NCBI GenBank assembly: GCA_946539625.1
Contig: CAMNHT010000038.1
Coordinates: forward strand, 1 to 9,149
From: an uncultured Clostridia bacterium
GTDB taxonomy: Bacteria; Bacillota_A; Clostridia; Christensenellales; CAG-138
Reading direction: 5' to 3'
DNA: 9,149 nucleotides
In this document: one piece after another, positions 5,745 to 9,149 of the stretch
How the letters are laid out: each line of letters starts with the position of its first letter
How positions within the stretch are numbered: position 1 is the first letter of the stretch
Position numbers and translations under genes: made by a program
The notes under the pieces: model-generated
The model's database searches: none
Told to the model about the DNA's origin: nothing
Seen by the model: the letters and a program-made list of their open reading frames with translations, nothing else

Positions 5745-7981
5745 GTATGTCTGAAACACGCACGCGCCTTAAATCCGTGAACCGCACGGGCGGTGGCAAC
5801 ACCCGTTCCGCCAAGAAGAAGAAACGGATTGACGCGCACAAAAGAAAATTGCTGTTCGCGATGCTGATCGCAGGCATCGGCTTTTTGCTGATCATCGGCA
5901 AGCTCTTTATCGTTTCGATTGTAAACGGTAACGACTGGACGAAAAAGGCGATGAGCCAGTGGACGCGCGTGACGTCCCTAAAAGCCGAGCGCGGGCGGAT
6001 CCTCGACCGCAACGGCACGACGCTCGCGTCCTCGTATACGACGTATCAGGTCTGCGTAAACCCGCCGAACATTCAGGAGAGCGACCGCGACCGTATCGCG
6101 TCGATCCTGTCGATGTATCTCGGCATGGATTACGACACGGTCTACGCGAAGCTGACCAAAACGCGCGAGAAGAACAAGGAAACGCACGAGCGCGTTCTGC
6201 TGTCGCAGGTCAAGCTCAAGGACCAGGTGGACAAAGAGGTCATCAGTAAGCTCAACTCCATGCAGCTCGGCAGCGGCGTGAGCTATTACAGTGACGTCAA
6301 GCGCGACTATCCGGAATCGGGCTATTACGCGCAGCTGATCGGCTTTACGAACATCGACGGCGACGGGCAGACGGGCGTGGAGCTGACATACAACAAGTAC
6401 CTTGCGGGCGAGGACGGGTATCAGAAGGCGGACACGGACCGCGACAACAACCCGGTTCCCGGCGGCGAGGAGGAGTATATCGAGAGCATTCCCGGTGCGG
6501 ACGTGATCCTCACGGTGGATACGGGCTATCAGGGAATCCTGGAAAACGCGCTCAACGAGGCATGCGCCGTCAACAACGCAAAGAGCGCGTCGGGGATCCT
6601 GATGGACCCAATGACCGGCGAGATCTATGCGGTCGGCGCGTATCCGACGTTCGACAGCTCGAACCCGCCGAGAAGCGACGCAAAGACGCTTCTGGAGCTC
6701 AGTAAAAACCGCATCGTGACGGACACGTACGAACCCGGCTCGACGTTCAAGGTCGTGACGCTCGCGTCTGCTTTGGAATCCGGCGTGATCGACACATCGA
6801 GCCGCTTCAACTGCCGCGGGTCGATGCTTGTGCGGGGCGAAAGCATCAAGTGCTGGAAGTCCGGCGGGCACGGCGAGGAAAGCCTTGCGGACGCGGTGGC
6901 AAACTCGTGCAACCCGGCGTTCATGACAATGGCGCTGAAGATGGGCGTCGATACGTTCTATGACTATATTTTCCAGTTCGGCTTTGACGAGCCGACAGGC
7001 TCCGGGATCATGGGCGAAACGAGCGGCAAGGTCACGCATAAAAAATACGTCCGTGACGCGGATCTTGCGCGCATCGGCTTCGGGCAGAGCATCAGCTGCA
7101 CCGGCATGCAGCTCTGCATGGCGTTCAACGCCTGCATCAACGGAGGCGAGCTCTTAAAACCCTACATCGTTTCCGAGATCGTCGATCAATCCGGCAACGT
7201 GCTTCTGAAAAACGAGCGCACCGTTGTGCGCCGCGTGATCTCTCCGACGACCTCCGCAACGATCCGCACGCTTCTGCGCGGCGTTGTGGAAAGGGGCAGC
7301 GGCAAAAACGCGCAGGTCCCGGGCTATTCGGTCGGCGGCAAGACGGGCACATCGCAGAAATACGACGAAAACGGGCAGGTATCAAGCTCCAAGCTCGTTG
7401 CATCGTTCATCGGCTTCGCGCCGGTGGACAATCCGCAGTTCGTGTGCCTGATCATCGTTGATGAGCCGCAGGTCCCGCAGGTGTACGGCAGCACGGTCGC
7501 TGCGCCGTTCGTGCAGCAGGTGCTTGCCGCGGCGCTCTCATACGCGGGCGTCACACCGGACATTGAAAGTCAGATCGCGACGGTGCCGAACGTGAAAGGC
7601 ATGACGGTGGACGAGGCGCAGAAAGCGCTTTCAAAGGCAGGGCTTGAAGCGATCTATCTGGAGTCCGAAAAGGATTCCACGGTCACGAACCAGTCGCCGG
7701 CGGCGAACACGCAGGTCGTGCGCGGCAGTACGGTCATGCTGTATTCGACCGGCTATACCTTCTTCTCCGAGCTCAATGAGGAGGTCGTGATGGTCAAGGT
7801 GCCGAACGTCATCGGTAAGGACCGCATCGACGCGCAGGACGCGCTGAAGAAGGTCGGACTCATCATGGACTACGACCGGCAGAACTGCGCGGGCGAGGCT
7901 GTCTATCAGGACATCATGGAGGAATATGAAGTGCCCATCGGCACGGTCATCCACGTGACGTTCGAAGTGAAAAAGAAATAA
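5741..7981 (+). CDS. ftsI: Class B penicillin-binding protein (FtsI/PBP2B/SpoVD type) with two PASTA domains
   Basis: Monofunctional DD-transpeptidase that crosslinks stem peptides of peptidoglycan, probably at the division septum, with its catalytic domain outside the membrane. Seen in 746 residues: a basic cytoplasmic end (KKKKR at 25-29); a membrane anchor at about 37-61; the dimerisation/pedestal domain from RGRILDRNG (84-92); then the transpeptidase domain with all three active-site motifs: S334-T-F-K337 with nucleophile Ser334, S389-C-N391, and K534-T-G. Two PASTA repeats follow, each opening VPNV (615-618 and 687-690), spanning about 614-680 and 686-744. Bacillus PBP2B has two PASTA domains and SpoVD one, as I recall, so a vegetative septal PBP is favoured, but a sporulation role is not excluded. 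ATG overlaps the ftsL stop (ATGA at 5741-5744). No good Shine-Dalgarno lies close, so translation probably depends on coupling; an ATG two codons later (5747) is an alternative. Intact. Confidence 0.95.
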   Translation: MSMSETRTRLKSVNRTGGGNTRSAKKKKRIDAHKRKLLFAMLIAGIGFLLIIGKLFIVSIVNGNDWTKKAMSQWTRVTSLKAERGRILDRNGTTLASSYTTYQVCVNPPNIQESDRDRIASILSMYLGMDYDTVYAKLTKTREKNKETHERVLLSQVKLKDQVDKEVISKLNSMQLGSGVSYYSDVKRDYPESGYYAQLIGFTNIDGDGQTGVELTYNKYLAGEDGYQKADTDRDNNPVPGGEEEYIESIPGADVILTVDTGYQGILENALNEACAVNNAKSASGILMDPMTGEIYAVGAYPTFDSSNPPRSDAKTLLELSKNRIVTDTYEPGSTFKVVTLASALESGVIDTSSRFNCRGSMLVRGESIKCWKSGGHGEESLADAVANSCNPAFMTMALKMGVDTFYDYIFQFGFDEPTGSGIMGETSGKVTHKKYVRDADLARIGFGQSISCTGMQLCMAFNACINGGELLKPYIVSEIVDQSGNVLLKNERTVVRRVISPTTSATIRTLLRGVVERGSGKNAQVPGYSVGGKTGTSQKYDENGQVSSSKLVASFIGFAPVDNPQFVCLIIVDEPQVPQVYGSTVAAPFVQQVLAAALSYAGVTPDIESQIATVPNVKGMTVDEAQKALSKAGLEAIYLESEKDSTVTNQSPAANTQVVRGSTVMLYSTGYTFFSELNEEVVMVKVPNVIGKDRIDAQDALKKVGLIMDYDRQNCAGEAVYQDIMEEYEVPIGTVIHVTFEVKKK

Positions 7982-7987
7982 CGCAAC

Positions 7988-7992
7988 GGGGG
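7988..7992 (+). promoter_or_regulatory. G-run ribosome binding site of murE
   Basis: GGGGG eight bases before the ATG at 8001 is the only purine-rich site near the start. It lacks the central A of AGGAGG, so it is weaker than the sites before rsmH and ftsL. The next in-frame ATG (8013) has no site of its own, which favours 8001. Confidence 0.5.
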
Positions 7993-8000
7993 AAAACGAA

Positions 8001-9149
8001 ATGTTATTATCCATGATCGCGGCGGACATCGGCGCGACGGTGACGGGGACCGACGCCGATATCACCTCGGTCGAATACGATTCGAGAAAGGTAAAGGACG
8101 GAAGCCTGTTCTGCTGTATGCAGGGGCTTGTTTCCGACGGGCACAACTTTGCCGCGCAGGCGGTGGAAAAAGGGGCAAAGGCGCTGCTTGTCGAACGGCT
8201 GCTGCCGCTGGACGTGCCGCAGATCGTGGTGCCGAACGGGCGAATCGCGATGGCGCACGCCGCCGCCGCGTTTTACGGACATCCCGAGCGGGACATGATC
8301 ATGCTCGGCGTGACCGGCACGAACGGCAAGACGAGCACGACCTATATGGTCAAGTCGATCGCCGAAGCCGCGGGAATGAAGGTGGGGCTCATCGGCACGA
8401 TCCGCAACATGATCGGCGACACAATGCTTGAGACCGGACGCACCACGCCGGAATCGGCGGACCTTTTCGCGCTGCTTCGCCGCATGGCGGACGAGGGCGT
8501 GGATCTGGTGGTCATGGAGGTTTCGAGCCACGCGCTTGCGCAGGACCGCGTTGCGGGAATCCAATTCCGCGTCGGGCTCTTTACGAACCTTACGCAGGAT
8601 CACCTTGACTATCATAAGACATTCGATCACTATCTGGAAGCAAAGAAGCTGCTCTTCCGTCAAAGCGACCTTGCGATCATCAATGTGGATGACGCGTATG
8701 CGGAACGCATGATGGACGGGCTCACGCTGCCGATCAAAACGATGGGCATCCAGCACCGCGCGGACTACACGGCGATCAATATCGACATCCGCACCGACGG
8801 CGTCCGCTTCCACTTGAGAACTCCGAACGGCGAAGGTCCCGTGCGCATGCACATCTCCGGTCTGTTCTCGGTCTATAACGCGATGGGCGCTGCTGCGATG
8901 ATGCAGGCGGTCGGCGCGACATTTTCGGATATCATGAAAGGGCTCGAGTCACTTTCCGGCGTATCCGGGCGGCTCCAGTCCGTCGATACGAACGGGCGGC
9001 CGTTCTCGGTCTACGTCGACTACGCGCACACGCCGGACGCGCTCGAAAACGTGCTGACTTCGGTACGGGCGTTTGCAAAGGCGCGCGTGGTATCCCTGTT
9101 CGGCTGCGGCGGGGACCGCGACCGCACGAAGCGCCCGATCATGGGCGAG
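8001..9149 (+). CDS. murE: UDP-N-acetylmuramyl-tripeptide synthetase MurE, C-terminus cut by window edge
   Basis: Cytoplasmic ATP-dependent ligase that adds the third amino acid to UDP-MurNAc-L-Ala-D-Glu in peptidoglycan precursor synthesis. Seen in 383 residues: the N-terminal substrate domain with DSR at 27-29; the P-loop GTNGKTS from 106 (Lys110, Thr111); GRTTPES; EVSSHAL; DHLDYH at 200-205; AKKLLF, where Lys215 is the expected carbamylated lysine; YAHTPDALENV from 341; and GCGGDRDRTKRP at 368-379. These are all standard MurE motifs. The family is about 490-500 residues, so roughly the last 110 lie to the right. That missing part holds the signature (DNPR-type for meso-diaminopimelate) that tells which amino acid is used, so the substrate cannot be called here. 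It starts 19 bases after the PBP stop and is part of the same operon. No damage seen. Confidence 0.97.
   Translation, partial: MLLSMIAADIGATVTGTDADITSVEYDSRKVKDGSLFCCMQGLVSDGHNFAAQAVEKGAKALLVERLLPLDVPQIVVPNGRIAMAHAAAAFYGHPERDMIMLGVTGTNGKTSTTYMVKSIAEAAGMKVGLIGTIRNMIGDTMLETGRTTPESADLFALLRRMADEGVDLVVMEVSSHALAQDRVAGIQFRVGLFTNLTQDHLDYHKTFDHYLEAKKLLFRQSDLAIINVDDAYAERMMDGLTLPIKTMGIQHRADYTAINIDIRTDGVRFHLRTPNGEGPVRMHISGLFSVYNAMGAAAMMQAVGATFSDIMKGLESLSGVSGRLQSVDTNGRPFSVYVDYAHTPDALENVLTSVRAFAKARVVSLFGCGGDRDRTKRPIMGE

Noticed and set aside
5978..7039. A 353-codon open frame on the minus strand inside the PBP gene
   Set aside because: Antisense shadow of conserved PBP codons; no recognisable motif, no ribosome site or promoter noted.
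8007..8852. A 281-codon open frame on the minus strand inside murE
   Set aside because: Covers the MurE P-loop and other conserved motifs on the opposite strand; composition of an antisense frame.

Overview
The window reads as an ordinary chromosomal housekeeping region of a GC-rich Gram-positive bacterium, most likely a member of the Clostridia. This rests on three things: the dcw-cluster gene order rsmH-ftsL-class B PBP-murE, two PASTA domains on the PBP, and Firmicutes-style wording of the topoisomerase and RsmH motifs. The genus cannot be told from the sequence. No mobile element, CRISPR array, tRNA, rRNA, phage gene or defence gene was found.

Left half (1-4034, minus strand): a two-gene unit encodes a type IIA DNA topoisomerase. 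The ATPase/TOPRIM subunit B (2082-4034) is followed after only 3 bases by subunit A (start at 2078). Subunit A runs off the left edge with 692 residues visible. The pair looks like GyrB/GyrA overall. However, subunit A has no GyrA box in the first blade of its C-terminal domain, subunit B has a ParE-like C-terminus, and no recF precedes the pair. I therefore favour a topoisomerase IV-type enzyme (parE-parC) and keep gyrase as the alternative.

Centre (4035-4249): a 215-base AT-richer divergent control region. It holds an extended -10 promoter reading left into the topoisomerase pair and a near-consensus promoter reading right into rsmH (GTGACA, 17 bases, TATAAT). Directly after the right-hand -10 box lies a 36-base imperfect palindrome with 12-base arms, placed so that it covers the expected transcription start. 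It is the most interesting non-coding signal here.

Right half (4250-9149, plus strand): a tight operon of rsmH (16S rRNA methyltransferase), an FtsL-like divisome protein, a class B penicillin-binding protein with two PASTA domains, and murE (cut by the right edge after 383 residues). Gaps are 19 bases, a 4-base overlap, and 19 bases. MurE adds the third stem-peptide residue to the cell-wall precursor, the PBP crosslinks the polymer at the septum, and FtsL is expected to scaffold the PBP in the divisome. The usual first gene of the cluster, mraZ, is not next to rsmH.

I did not find a previously undescribed system. The points worth a second look are the missing GyrA box, the palindrome at the rsmH start site, the divergent coupling of a topoisomerase to the division cluster, and the extended FtsL.
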